64,000 nt of DNA from Oligoflexus sp. Its GTDB lineage: Bacteria; Bdellovibrionota_B; Oligoflexia; Oligoflexales; Oligoflexaceae. The notes below the pieces were generated by a model. It was not told where the DNA came from. It searched no databases and saw only the letters and a list, made by a program, of their open reading frames with translations. The translations under genes and the position numbers were made by a program. Position 1 is the stretch's first letter. Each line of letters opens with the position of its first letter. The stretch is taken from assembly GCF_035712445.1 (NCBI RefSeq), contig NZ_DASTAT010000145.1, positions 1 through 64,000 on the forward strand, in the 5' to 3' direction. Positions 16,975-25,313 of this stretch are shown piece by piece.

Positions 16975-19158
16975 ATGAAACACTTGATCAAAGCACGTCG
17001 ATATCGGAGTTTCCTTCTGATCTCGAGTTCTTTGTTAAGTGCCTGTGGCGGCTCTTCACCGCAGCACAAAACCCGCAGCCCTTCCTCCGATATCCAGCAG
17101 GCCGAGCCTAACCAGGTCGAGCCTGTTTTTAACGCCCGCGCGCATGCCGCGAAGGCTTTTGAAGGGCTCGTGAAAGCCTGTGGGGATGCCGGCGGTCTCT
17201 TCGACGATCGTGAGCGCAGCTGCGCGTGTCCGGATTCCACCAGCGGAACGCCCCAGTCGTTTCAGGCGCTTTATCGCATGGATCCAAGCCTCGGGCTGAA
17301 GCGCCGGGTCTTCGATCGCTATGCCTGCGTCGAGCAGTATCGGCTGCGACCGCAGAAAGATGCCAGCTTCGCCAGTCTTTTGGCCAAAGGCCGCGAGGAA
17401 CTCATCAAGGACCTGCGCGAGGTGAGGAACATCGGCAACGGTCGTTCGCTCGTCTTTGAAATGGACGACGCCTTGCCCGATGCGCAGCTGAAGGATCTGG
17501 CCGCGTACCTGGACGAGAAAGCGCCTTTGATCCATATCCCCGCGGGGAATCAGTGGCGCGAGATGTATCGCGTTAAACTCTTCAAGGTGGATGAAAGCCT
17601 GGATCGCATCAAGCGTCTCCCCTACTTCGACTTTGAAGATACGGGCCTGATTGAACGTTACGGCAATGAGCTCTTCGTGTGGTCGCTGGATGACTTCCAG
17701 CATTTGGGAGCCACCCCGCGTCCATCCGAGCTTTCGCTGCCCAAGCAGCCCTGGATGGCCAATCGTGATACGCAGCTGCTTCGGGAAGGGCTTGAAGTCT
17801 TCCAGGCCTATTTGAAAGGCACGCAGCCTTTGGATGTGCGGGAAGACGTTCTGATCGTCGATGAAGGCTGTCACGTTCTCTGTGATTACAAGGCCTCGTT
17901 CCATTGGAAGGGTCAGTACTACTGGTATGAAAAAAATTATGCGCGCGGCTCGGCCTTCCGCCATGCGTTCTATCTGGGACGCGAGGACGGAACTCTGGAT
18001 GCCATGACGCTTCTCTTTCCGGATCTTACGCCCTCCGTTTATGTCACGGAGCAGCGAAACCTTGCGCCTGATGGTCGATTTGAAGTGAACTCCAATGCGA
18101 TGGATTCGAAGGGTGACCTTCTGCGTTACACCGAATATCCGCCGCTCGGCGATGGCCAGGAATTTGCGCAGAAGCTGAAGCAGCTGAAAACCTTTGATAC
18201 GGCGCAGCCTCAGACCACCGTTCTGGTCCTGGAGGAATCGACGCAATTGGAAGAAGCCTGGGAACTGGACTATTGGATCCGCGGGCCCTATGCCGCCGAT
18301 CGTCCCGAACAGCAAAAGAGCCTTTACGGTTGGATTCGACCTGATGATGTGGCCGGCATGCCCTTCAGCTTTTATTTCGGCGCCATGGATTTGAACTGGG
18401 GCACCGACGGCGCCCATGGCCGCGAAGTTTTGCGCGATCTGATGCGGGATATCAAACCGGGCGAAGCCTATGGCATCAGCACGGATTTCACCTGGCTTCT
18501 GCAGGGTCAGCGCTTCAACGAGCTGGTGCAGCTTTCGAAGGCGCGCGTCGCGACGATCTCGGCGATTCTTTCGGTGGAAGAGGAGGAATGCCATCGTCTG
18601 ACCGCGGCTCTGGATGCCGATATCCTTTGGATTGCAGGGGCCGGCAACGAGGCCAAGGAAAATCCGCGGTTCCGCTGTCCGCAAAAGCTGGATCGCAAGG
18701 ATCTGCGCATCGTTGCGGCTGCTGGATCGCGTGACGGGCTGGCGTTCTTCGCGGAATTCGGCCGGGATTATGCTGATATCGCCGCCGAACCCCTGAGCTA
18801 CCTGGGCCGGCGCGGGTCATCGTACTCAGCCCCCAAGGTCGCGAATGTCGCCTTGAAAATCATCAAGCGCCATGGCGAGGCCTTGAACAATCGCGAGGTC
18901 AGGCTCGCCATTCTTCTTGGCGCTGATGTTGATCCCCAACACCGTCTGGAGGTCAGGACAGGCGGAGCCCTGCATGAAGGCTATGCGATGAAAGCTGCAG
19001 CTGCGATTGCCGGACTCTCCCGTGCCGATCGCCTGATGCTGAATGATAAGGCTTCCGACCGCACGGATGTCTTCAGCCGGATCATTGCCGCTTCGGGGGC
19101 CCTGCCTGCGAATCAGGCCGTGGACCAGGCGCGTTTTCTTCTGCAGAATGGCCTTTGA
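16975..19158 (+). CDS. Divergent subtilase-like lipoprotein (cluster gene E)
   Basis: 727 residues with AAAGGA before the ATG and a clear lipobox LLSACG. The C-terminal 300 residues look like an S8 subtilase core: DGAHGREVLRDL (His near 480), ILWIAGAGNE (oxyanion Asn near 557) and GSSYSAPKVANVALK (nucleophile Ser near 614). At the expected Asp site the sequence is TVLVLEESTQ, with Glu in place of Asp, so the triad is altered. The N-terminal 400 residues are unlike a normal propeptide and contain paired cysteines (CSRSC-like CAC, GCHVLC). It may be a processing protease for the cluster products, or a catalytically dead relative. Confidence 0.7.
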   Translation: MKHLIKARRYRSFLLISSSLLSACGGSSPQHKTRSPSSDIQQAEPNQVEPVFNARAHAAKAFEGLVKACGDAGGLFDDRERSCACPDSTSGTPQSFQALYRMDPSLGLKRRVFDRYACVEQYRLRPQKDASFASLLAKGREELIKDLREVRNIGNGRSLVFEMDDALPDAQLKDLAAYLDEKAPLIHIPAGNQWREMYRVKLFKVDESLDRIKRLPYFDFEDTGLIERYGNELFVWSLDDFQHLGATPRPSELSLPKQPWMANRDTQLLREGLEVFQAYLKGTQPLDVREDVLIVDEGCHVLCDYKASFHWKGQYYWYEKNYARGSAFRHAFYLGREDGTLDAMTLLFPDLTPSVYVTEQRNLAPDGRFEVNSNAMDSKGDLLRYTEYPPLGDGQEFAQKLKQLKTFDTAQPQTTVLVLEESTQLEEAWELDYWIRGPYAADRPEQQKSLYGWIRPDDVAGMPFSFYFGAMDLNWGTDGAHGREVLRDLMRDIKPGEAYGISTDFTWLLQGQRFNELVQLSKARVATISAILSVEEEECHRLTAALDADILWIAGAGNEAKENPRFRCPQKLDRKDLRIVAAAGSRDGLAFFAEFGRDYADIAAEPLSYLGRRGSSYSAPKVANVALKIIKRHGEALNNREVRLAILLGADVDPQHRLEVRTGGALHEGYAMKAAAAIAGLSRADRLMLNDKASDRTDVFSRIIAASGALPANQAVDQARFLLQNGL

Positions 19159-19164
19159 AAAAGA

Positions 19165-19198
19165 GAAACCGCCCGGCATGTTCACGCCGCGCGGTTTC
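19165..19198 (+). terminator. Hairpin after the cluster
   Basis: The stem gaaaccgc/gcggtttc with inner pairs cggc/gccg begins six bases after the subtilase-like stop. There is no T-run. It marks a likely end of the 12604-19158 operon. Confidence 0.55.
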
Positions 19199-19230
19199 CA
19201 TGAACTTTTCTCAGATGGGAACCAATCCAT

Positions 19231-19503
19231 TCAATGATCATGAAGCGGTTGCGTATCCAGGCGCACCGTTCGAAATTCACTTTCTGTCAGCTTCAAATAG
19301 ATCGCTTTATCATCAGCATAATCCACGCTATCCAGATGAATCCAGTGGTAACTGCCGCCGTTTTTCCCGTTCGTCTCCTTGAGCTTCACAAAAGGCCCAT
19401 CCAGGTCGTCCACGCAGCCGACCGTTATGCCCTGCAAACCAGGGACAGGGCCTGTGCCTTTCGCTTGTACCAAGAGGTTGGGTTTAATCAGAGCTAGATC
19501 CAT
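19231..19503 (-). CDS. DUF2171-like small protein
   Basis: 90 residues from the ATG at 19503, which follows a full AAGGAGG; the open frame goes further up but without a ribosome site. The text GCVDDLDGPFVKLKETNG, then HWIHLDSVDY, then IYLKLTESEF matches the DUF2171 pattern, a PRC-barrel-like small fold (hub protein found near stress genes). It is soluble and without signal peptide. It is convergent with the toxin-like cluster and has no obvious operon partner. Confidence 0.7.
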   Translation of the reverse strand: MDLALIKPNLLVQAKGTGPVPGLQGITVGCVDDLDGPFVKLKETNGKNGGSYHWIHLDSVDYADDKAIYLKLTESEFRTVRLDTQPLHDH

Positions 19504-19689
19504 TGCGAAACCTCCTTGAAGTGAAGGCACTTCTGCCTGTCATCATTTGATTGAGGGTCGATGTTCCACGGGGGAACTGCTGAACGTACGGAGATGCAAA
19601 AAAAGTTCCAGCGCTTCTAAAAACTTGACAGAATGCCGGGCTTTGCCGGAATCTACGGAAGCATTGTCCACAAAGCGAGGGATGATCGT

Positions 19690-20490
19690 ATGTTCAAAGC
19701 TCGGACGCGCATCAAGCAGTTTGCCTGCCTTCTTTTGGTCAGCATGCTTTCCACCCCTGTCATGCTGGGTGCGGCAGAGAAGCCCAAAGAGCAGATTCTG
19801 GTGGCCGCTGCAGCCAGTTTGAAAGACGTTCTGGAAGAAATCGGCCCGGCCTTTGAAAAAAAGCACCCTGAACTGCGGGTGAACTTTCAGCTGGCGGCCT
19901 CCGGGGCTCTTCTGCAGCAGATCGAGCAGGGTGCGCCGGTCGATGTCTTCATCAGCGCGGCGGAAGGCCCGATGAAAATTCTTGCAGGCAAGGGCCTTGT
20001 GGTGCCGAACAGTTTGAAAACGATACTCAGCAATGAATTGGTTTTAATCATCCCCGCGAATCAGCCTGGACCGCAAAGCCTGGCTGATTTGAAAAATCCC
20101 GCCTATAAGCGCATCGCGATAGGCGAGAGTCGGACGGTCCCCGCGGGTCAGTATGCGGAAGCCTGGATCGCGCATGAAAAACTGAGCGCTGCTTTGAAGG
20201 ATCGTCTGGTGCCGGCTTCCAACGTCAGACAGGTGCTGACCTTTGTCGCCAGCGGCAACGCGGCGGCGGGTTTTGTGTATGCGAGCGATGCTCTGACTTC
20301 GGACAAGGTGAAGGTTGCACTGCGGGCCCGGGCCGATCAGCATCCCCCTATTGCTTATCCCGCCGCCCTTGTGAAGCGCTCCACCAGACAGCCTGCCGGC
20401 CAGGCTTTTTTAAGATTTTTGGAAGGCCCTGAGGCCCGGCGAATTTTCGTGAAACAGGGTTTTCGTCTTCCAGCCGAGAAATCCACGTGA
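19690..20490 (+). CDS. modA: Molybdate ABC transporter substrate-binding protein
   Basis: 266 residues from the ATG at 19690 (GAGGG upstream). The signal peptide ends VMLGAA. The mature start AAASLKDVLEEIGPAFEKKHP and the following AASGALLQQIEQGAPVDVFIS are the ModA hallmark, containing the residues that hold the oxyanion. It captures molybdate or tungstate in the periplasm for the ModBC pump. Its stop overlaps the start of the modBC fusion (GTGA), so they form one operon. About 9 kb downstream a molybdenum hydroxylase is encoded, a plausible consumer. Confidence 0.93.
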   Translation: MFKARTRIKQFACLLLVSMLSTPVMLGAAEKPKEQILVAAAASLKDVLEEIGPAFEKKHPELRVNFQLAASGALLQQIEQGAPVDVFISAAEGPMKILAGKGLVVPNSLKTILSNELVLIIPANQPGPQSLADLKNPAYKRIAIGESRTVPAGQYAEAWIAHEKLSAALKDRLVPASNVRQVLTFVASGNAAAGFVYASDALTSDKVKVALRARADQHPPIAYPAALVKRSTRQPAGQAFLRFLEGPEARRIFVKQGFRLPAEKST

Positions 20491-22274
20491 ATGGTTGGGA
20501 CGGCCTCACGCTTTGGATTTCTCTTAAGACCGCCGGCGCAGCGACGCTGATCGCAGCGGTTTCCGGTCTTGCCATGGCGGCCTGGATGGTGCATCGCGGG
20601 CCGCGTCCGGGCACGCGCAGTTTTGCTCTTTTGGATTCCTTGCTGATTGCACCGATGATCCTGCCGCCGACCGTTCTCGGATTCATCCTTCTCATGATCT
20701 TTGGCGTGCAAAGTCCGATCGGTCGCGCCTGGGAACAGATCTTCGGCGACCCCTTGGTTTTTTCCTGGGCGGCAACGGTCGTCGCGGCCAGCACCGTGGC
20801 CTTCCCTCTGATGTACCGCACAACGCGCGCCGCTCTTATGCAGGTCGACACGCAGCTCATCACCGCGGCCCGTACGCTCTCCGATCGCGAAATCCGCATT
20901 TTTTTTCGGGTGATTCTGCCCTCGGCGTGGCCTGGTGTCCTGGCGGGGACGCTACTCGCATTCGCCCGCAGCCTCGGTGAATTCGGCGCCACGCTCATGC
21001 TCGCGGGCAGCATACCGGGCCGCACGCGTACGATGCCGATGGCGATTTATTATGCGGTGGAAGCCGGTGATTATCAGGAAGCGGCCATGTGGTCCGCGCT
21101 CATCATGATCATCAGCCTTGCCGTCATCTTCGTGGCCGAATACCGCTCGGAAAAACCGGCTCCGCTTTCTGGAAGCCGAGCCCCTCTCAGCAAAAAAACA
21201 GAGGGCGCTGACGGTACTCTGGCTTTGCATATTCAAAAGCAGCTGCATGACTTCGCGCTGGATATTCACATTCAAACACAGAGTCGCCGTGTCGCCATCC
21301 TGGGTCCTTCGGGCTCGGGAAAGAGTTATTTTCTGCGTTGCCTCGCGGGTCTTGAGCATCCCGACAGCGGATGGATCCATGTCGATCGCCAAACATTTTA
21401 CGACAGTCAGGGATCGCGTTCATGGAAACCCCGCGAGCGCGAGGTGGGCCTTCTTCTGCAGCACTATGCTCTCTTCCCGCACATGAGCATCCGCGACAAT
21501 ATCCTGTTTGGAATGAAGGACGCGACTCCGACCCAGGCTGATGCCTGGCTGCACAAGATTCAACTTCAGCAGTTTGCCGAACAAAGGCCCACGCAGCTGT
21601 CAGGAGGCCAGCAGCAGCGCGTGGCCCTGGCCCGGGCCCTGGCGGCCGAACCCCAACTTCTCCTGCTGGATGAGCCGTTTACAGCGCTGGACGCCCACCT
21701 GCGGGACAGGCTGGAGCAGCAGCTGGTGGCCGACCTTTATCAATTTCCCGGTCGCCTCTTCCTCGTCACGCATAATGTCGACGAGGCCTGGCGGCTTTGC
21801 GATGACTTTATTCTTTTGGATGCAGGCCGGGTGATTCGTCATGGTCCCAAGGCCGAGGTTTTCGCCGATCCTCAAAATGTATCCGCCGCCCAGCTGACAG
21901 GCTGCAAAAACCTTGCGGAAATCAGCGCAAGGCAGGGCTCGCGGGTGACGATCAAGGACTGGAATTGTGAGCTGGAGCTGCCACCGAACATGGCGGACTG
22001 CACCTGGATCGGCATTCGCGCCCATCATATTCAGCTGCACGAAAGCGATCCGGGCGCTGCCAATACCTTTCCCTGCTGGCTGGCGCGGGTCAGCGAAGCC
22101 CCGCATCGGCTGACCTTCTTCCTGAAATTGCAATTCCCCCCGGAAAACGCCTTCGACGCCCACCTTCAGGTCGTTCTTTCGCGGGAAAGAGCCCAGCAAT
22201 TTCAGGAAAAGTCCGGCCCCTGGTTCGTCACTCTCCCCAAGGCACAAATCCTTCCGTTACAGACCCTTGCGTGA
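20487..22274 (+). CDS. modBC: Fused molybdate permease and ATPase (ModB-ModC)
   Basis: 595 residues starting at GTG 20487, overlapping modA by four bases. Residues 1-225 are a ModB permease with about five membrane helices and the ATPase-contact segment EFGATLMLAGSIPGRTRTMP. A charged linker (about 226-245) follows. Residues 245-595 are a ModC ATPase: Walker A GPSGSGKS, signature LSGGQQQRVALARAL, Walker B LLLLDEPFTALD, H-loop VTHN, and a C-terminal part beyond 450 in place of a normal MOP/TOBE domain. The two functions are normally separate genes. Fusion is direct from an uninterrupted frame. Confidence 0.92.
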   Translation: MNGWDGLTLWISLKTAGAATLIAAVSGLAMAAWMVHRGPRPGTRSFALLDSLLIAPMILPPTVLGFILLMIFGVQSPIGRAWEQIFGDPLVFSWAATVVAASTVAFPLMYRTTRAALMQVDTQLITAARTLSDREIRIFFRVILPSAWPGVLAGTLLAFARSLGEFGATLMLAGSIPGRTRTMPMAIYYAVEAGDYQEAAMWSALIMIISLAVIFVAEYRSEKPAPLSGSRAPLSKKTEGADGTLALHIQKQLHDFALDIHIQTQSRRVAILGPSGSGKSYFLRCLAGLEHPDSGWIHVDRQTFYDSQGSRSWKPREREVGLLLQHYALFPHMSIRDNILFGMKDATPTQADAWLHKIQLQQFAEQRPTQLSGGQQQRVALARALAAEPQLLLLDEPFTALDAHLRDRLEQQLVADLYQFPGRLFLVTHNVDEAWRLCDDFILLDAGRVIRHGPKAEVFADPQNVSAAQLTGCKNLAEISARQGSRVTIKDWNCELELPPNMADCTWIGIRAHHIQLHESDPGAANTFPCWLARVSEAPHRLTFFLKLQFPPENAFDAHLQVVLSRERAQQFQEKSGPWFVTLPKAQILPLQTLA

Positions 22275-22400
22275 TCCCGTCAACGCCCGTCCGGTCAAGC
22301 GTTTGAGCGTTTTTAAGCGCATCATGACAGCGCTTGACCTTTGTCCTAGGACATGGTTGAAGGGGTTTCGTACATATTTATTCGAGGCCTTACGCAGAGT

Positions 22401-23594
22401 ATGCCCATGCTTTGCCGCACATTCAGTCCTTTGCTTTCGCTTCTCACGGCTCTCGGCCTGGGGGGTTTCTCCTGGTCTGCGCTTGCTGCGGAAGAGGGCG
22501 TGGACATGGCCATGGAACGGCACGCGACCGCAGCCGAGTGGCAATCCAGTTCCTTCATACTCCAGTTCAACAAACCGGCCGCGGCCCAGATCTCCTATCC
22601 TTTCCTGGAGCAGCTGCGCGGTATCATGCTGCGTTCGCTGAACAGCCCCGACCAGGCGCGGGATTTGGTCAACATGCACAACGCCCTCGGCACCAAAGCT
22701 TTGTCGAGTTATGCAAAGTATGTGGGTCCGCAAAAGATCTCTGTGAATCCGAAAAATGGTGAAGAGATTCGCCGTTCGCTGCTGAAGTCCGTTCGCCTTT
22801 ATGCTCAGAAAGAAACCAAAGGTGACTTCTTTCCTCAATCATGGAAAGAAGGCCTGCGTTTCAATATAGGCGGCGGTGGACCGGCTCGCAGCCAACCGTC
22901 CCAGGGCTATGTGCATAACGGCAATCCCGAGATGCGCTATGGGCTGCAGCTGAAAGAAATCGAGCCGAGCCGCGAGAATCTGAAACTGGCCGCGCTGGGT
23001 AGCGATGATTACGAATACCTTGCCTATGCGCCCAAAGCCAATCTCGTTTATGAAGTCGGCGAAGTTTATCCTGAAGGCTACGCTCGCAGTTATCCCGTTT
23101 CCATCGAATCCGGGCCGGCGCCGAAGCCCACGTTCTGGCAAACTCTGCCGTCCCTGCCCGAGCACAAATTCAGTGGACGGATGGCTCCGCGCGGCCTTCC
23201 CGGTCCTGGCAGCCCCCTGCCTCCGCAGTCGCTCTTTCTGGATCAGAGCCAGGGTTACTATCAGCTCGAAGCGCAGCTGACAGGCAACCTGAAGCAGGAG
23301 AACGTTCTACATCGCTTCCGTATGCCTGTGTATGGAAAGATGAACTATCGTCAGGAGCGTAACAAGGATTGGCAGTTCACGAAGTCCACTTTCGAAAATC
23401 TTTACAGCAATGATAATGGCTATGCTGTACACCTGGAGCGCTATCATATGGAAAAGCGTTACCAGCTGGCCTTTCACTTTCATAAGCTCATCAATCATTT
23501 TGAATTGCATGCGCATCTTCCCGATGCGGCCTTGGAAAAGGATAATTTCTGGCGTCAGCATCGCTGGGAAACACGCTTCGATTTTCACTTCTAG
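22401..23594 (+). CDS. Secreted protein of unknown function
   Basis: 397 residues from the ATG at 22401; the frame is open 16 codons further up but without a ribosome site. A signal peptide (1-33) ends SWSALAAEE. The mature protein has a helical region, then a Pro-rich, aromatic middle (LPEHKFSGRMAPRGLPGPGS). The last third is strand-like and ends in RWETRFDFHF; a terminal Phe is typical of outer-membrane barrels, so it may be a periplasmic domain plus small barrel. No family recognised. It lies 127 bases after modBC and may be transcribed separately. Confidence 0.6.
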   Translation: MPMLCRTFSPLLSLLTALGLGGFSWSALAAEEGVDMAMERHATAAEWQSSSFILQFNKPAAAQISYPFLEQLRGIMLRSLNSPDQARDLVNMHNALGTKALSSYAKYVGPQKISVNPKNGEEIRRSLLKSVRLYAQKETKGDFFPQSWKEGLRFNIGGGGPARSQPSQGYVHNGNPEMRYGLQLKEIEPSRENLKLAALGSDDYEYLAYAPKANLVYEVGEVYPEGYARSYPVSIESGPAPKPTFWQTLPSLPEHKFSGRMAPRGLPGPGSPLPPQSLFLDQSQGYYQLEAQLTGNLKQENVLHRFRMPVYGKMNYRQERNKDWQFTKSTFENLYSNDNGYAVHLERYHMEKRYQLAFHFHKLINHFELHAHLPDAALEKDNFWRQHRWETRFDFHF

Positions 23595-23657
23595 TTTGAC
23601 CGTTTTTTCGTTCCCATCTAGAGTTTGCGAAACGTCACAAACATAGGTGGGATTCGT

Positions 23658-24971
23658 ATGCCTGTTTCTTCATCGGCTATTCCTCTGCCACCGTCCGCCA
23701 TGACCTTCTATCCTTTCGATCTCTATCGCTTCTACACAGATTTCCTCGGTGCTATTCAGCACAGCTATCAAAGACATGGACATATCTTTCGATGGTTCGC
23801 TCTGAACCCCTTCACGGTTTTGCTCGGCGCGGATGCCAATCAATGGGCCCTCGTCACCCAGCAAAAATCCTTGTCGGCGGCCAAAGCCTGGGAACGCCCG
23901 ATCGGTTATCTCTTTCACGGTGGGCTCATGCTCCGCGATGGACCGGATCATCGGCAGCATCGGAAACTTCTGATGCCGGCCTTTCGTCAGGAAGCCCTGC
24001 ATCACTATCTGACGACGAGTGAACCCATCATCGACCGTCATCTTCAGTCGTGGCCGCAGCATTGCTCGAATATTTATCCGCGGGTCAAGGAACTGACTCT
24101 GGAAATTGCCATTCAATCCTTCTTCGGCATCAGCCAGCCCAAGGAGCTGCTGGTTTATAATCAACTCATCACCGACATTGTCGCCGGCTCGATTGCCTTC
24201 AATCGCGTCCCTGTCCTCGGTCGTCTTTATCAAAGAGCGGTTCGGGCGCGACGCGCACTCGTGAAACTTCTGGGGCCTTTGGTGCAGGAACGGCGCCGCC
24301 ATCACACGGAGGATATGATGGGGCAGCTCTGCCGCTCCGTGGATGAAGAAGGCCGGCAGATGACCGATGAGGAGATCGTCGATCAGATGATCTTCATCAT
24401 GATGGCCGCGCATGATACCACGGCCTCGACGCTCTCCAGCCTGTTCTATGAACTCGCGCAGCATCCCGAGTGGCATCAGCGTATTCGCCGGGAAGCGGAG
24501 GCCGCGGCGCATGTGCCTGTGGCCCAGCGTCCCGATCATCTGCCCGAAGCCTTGATGGTGATTCGCGAGACGCTGCGGCGTCACACGCCCCTGAAGGTCC
24601 TGCCGCGGGTGACCAATGAGGATCTGGAATTCCAGGGCTTTCTTTTACCCAAGGACACGCATGTCGCCGTCTTTCCCTCCTTCACGCATCGCATGAAGGA
24701 ATACTGGACGGATCCCGATCGCTTCGATCCTCTGCGCTTTGGTGATGCAAGGGCCGAACATAAAAAGCATCCCTTTGCCTATGCGCCCTTCGGGGGCGGC
24801 ATGCACAGCTGCCTCGGTCAGTTCTTTGCTGAAAAATTCCTTTCCGTCATCATTGGCAAGATCAGCATGCGATGTTCCTGGCGAATTCCGGATATCGAAC
24901 TGGTGCGCTTCCAGCAGGTGCCTATTCATATACCCCGGACCCTTCCGGTAGAGCTTGAGGCAAACCTCTGA
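23658..24971 (+). CDS. Cytochrome P450
   Basis: 437 residues from the ATG at 23658, preceded by AGGTGGG. The heme loop FGGGMHSCLG carries the Cys ligand. The I-helix has MAAHDTTASTL (the AGxDTT oxygen-activation site), the K-helix ExxR is in VIRETLRRH, and the PERF-like region follows (DPDRFDPLRF). It would hydroxylate a hydrophobic substrate using an electron partner not seen nearby. Similar to bacterial P450s of the CYP110/CYP120 kind by feel, but that is uncertain. Transcribed after the secreted unknown, 64 bases away. A strong hairpin follows the stop. Confidence 0.93.
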   Translation: MPVSSSAIPLPPSAMTFYPFDLYRFYTDFLGAIQHSYQRHGHIFRWFALNPFTVLLGADANQWALVTQQKSLSAAKAWERPIGYLFHGGLMLRDGPDHRQHRKLLMPAFRQEALHHYLTTSEPIIDRHLQSWPQHCSNIYPRVKELTLEIAIQSFFGISQPKELLVYNQLITDIVAGSIAFNRVPVLGRLYQRAVRARRALVKLLGPLVQERRRHHTEDMMGQLCRSVDEEGRQMTDEEIVDQMIFIMMAAHDTTASTLSSLFYELAQHPEWHQRIRREAEAAAHVPVAQRPDHLPEALMVIRETLRRHTPLKVLPRVTNEDLEFQGFLLPKDTHVAVFPSFTHRMKEYWTDPDRFDPLRFGDARAEHKKHPFAYAPFGGGMHSCLGQFFAEKFLSVIIGKISMRCSWRIPDIELVRFQQVPIHIPRTLPVELEANL

Positions 24972-24989
24972 AAACACTGCCCCTCGCCA

Positions 24990-25018
24990 CGAGCATACGG
25001 ATCCCATTCGTATGCTCG
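24990..25018 (+). terminator. Hairpin after the P450 gene
   Basis: A ten-base perfect stem (cgagcatacg with cgtatgctcg) lies 19 bases past the P450 stop. It is followed by A-rich, not T-rich, sequence on the plus strand, so it may work as a weak terminator or as an mRNA-stabilising end. Confidence 0.5.
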
Positions 25019-25042
25019 AAAAATCCTTACTTCGCCCAATTA

Positions 25043-25071
25043 TTGACCGCAAACCGCTGTTTTCAAAAATA
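25043..25071 (+). promoter_or_regulatory. Possible promoter for the peptide/TIGR02147 operon
   Basis: TTGACC (25043-25048) and AAAATA (25066-25071) are 17 bases apart in an AT-rich stretch that contrasts with the GC-rich surroundings. The -10 match is poor. It lies about 110 bases ahead of the small peptide gene. Confidence 0.3.
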
Positions 25072-25184
25072 ATTCCAATTAAGATTCAAGTGCGCGCAAA
25101 TAATGCCGTTAAGTGAAATGTGCAGGGCATGCGATCCAACCCCTGCAAGGAATCATGGAAGCGCACCGATAGAGGAGATGAGCG

Positions 25185-25301
25185 ATGAAGACGATCACGA
25201 AGTCCGCACATTCCGGCCTTTTGCTTGTCACCATGGGAGCGCATGCGACCGCTCCCTTTGGCCGTCGGACGCGCTCCACGGAAGTCGGCAATCCTTCTTA
25301 A
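25185..25301 (+). CDS. Small putative secreted peptide
   Basis: A 38-codon frame, ATG 25185 to TAA 25301, with AGAGGAG eight bases upstream. The product has a basic start (MKTITK), a short hydrophobic stretch (SGLLLVTMGAHATA) with a possible AxA cleavage site, and a short hydrophilic remainder ending STEVGNPS. It ends 12 bases before the TIGR02147-type gene, so it is probably cotranscribed. The hydrophobic stretch is weak for a signal peptide. It may be an export-destined signalling peptide, a leader, or a remnant of a lipoprotein; this is not settled. Confidence 0.45.
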   Translation: MKTITKSAHSGLLLVTMGAHATAPFGRRTRSTEVGNPS

Positions 25302-25313
25302 TTTGAGGCGTGC

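Noticed and set aside
17056..18684. 542-codon frame antisense to the subtilase-like gene
   Set aside because: No ribosome site or domain; the opposite frame has a lipobox and subtilase landmarks.
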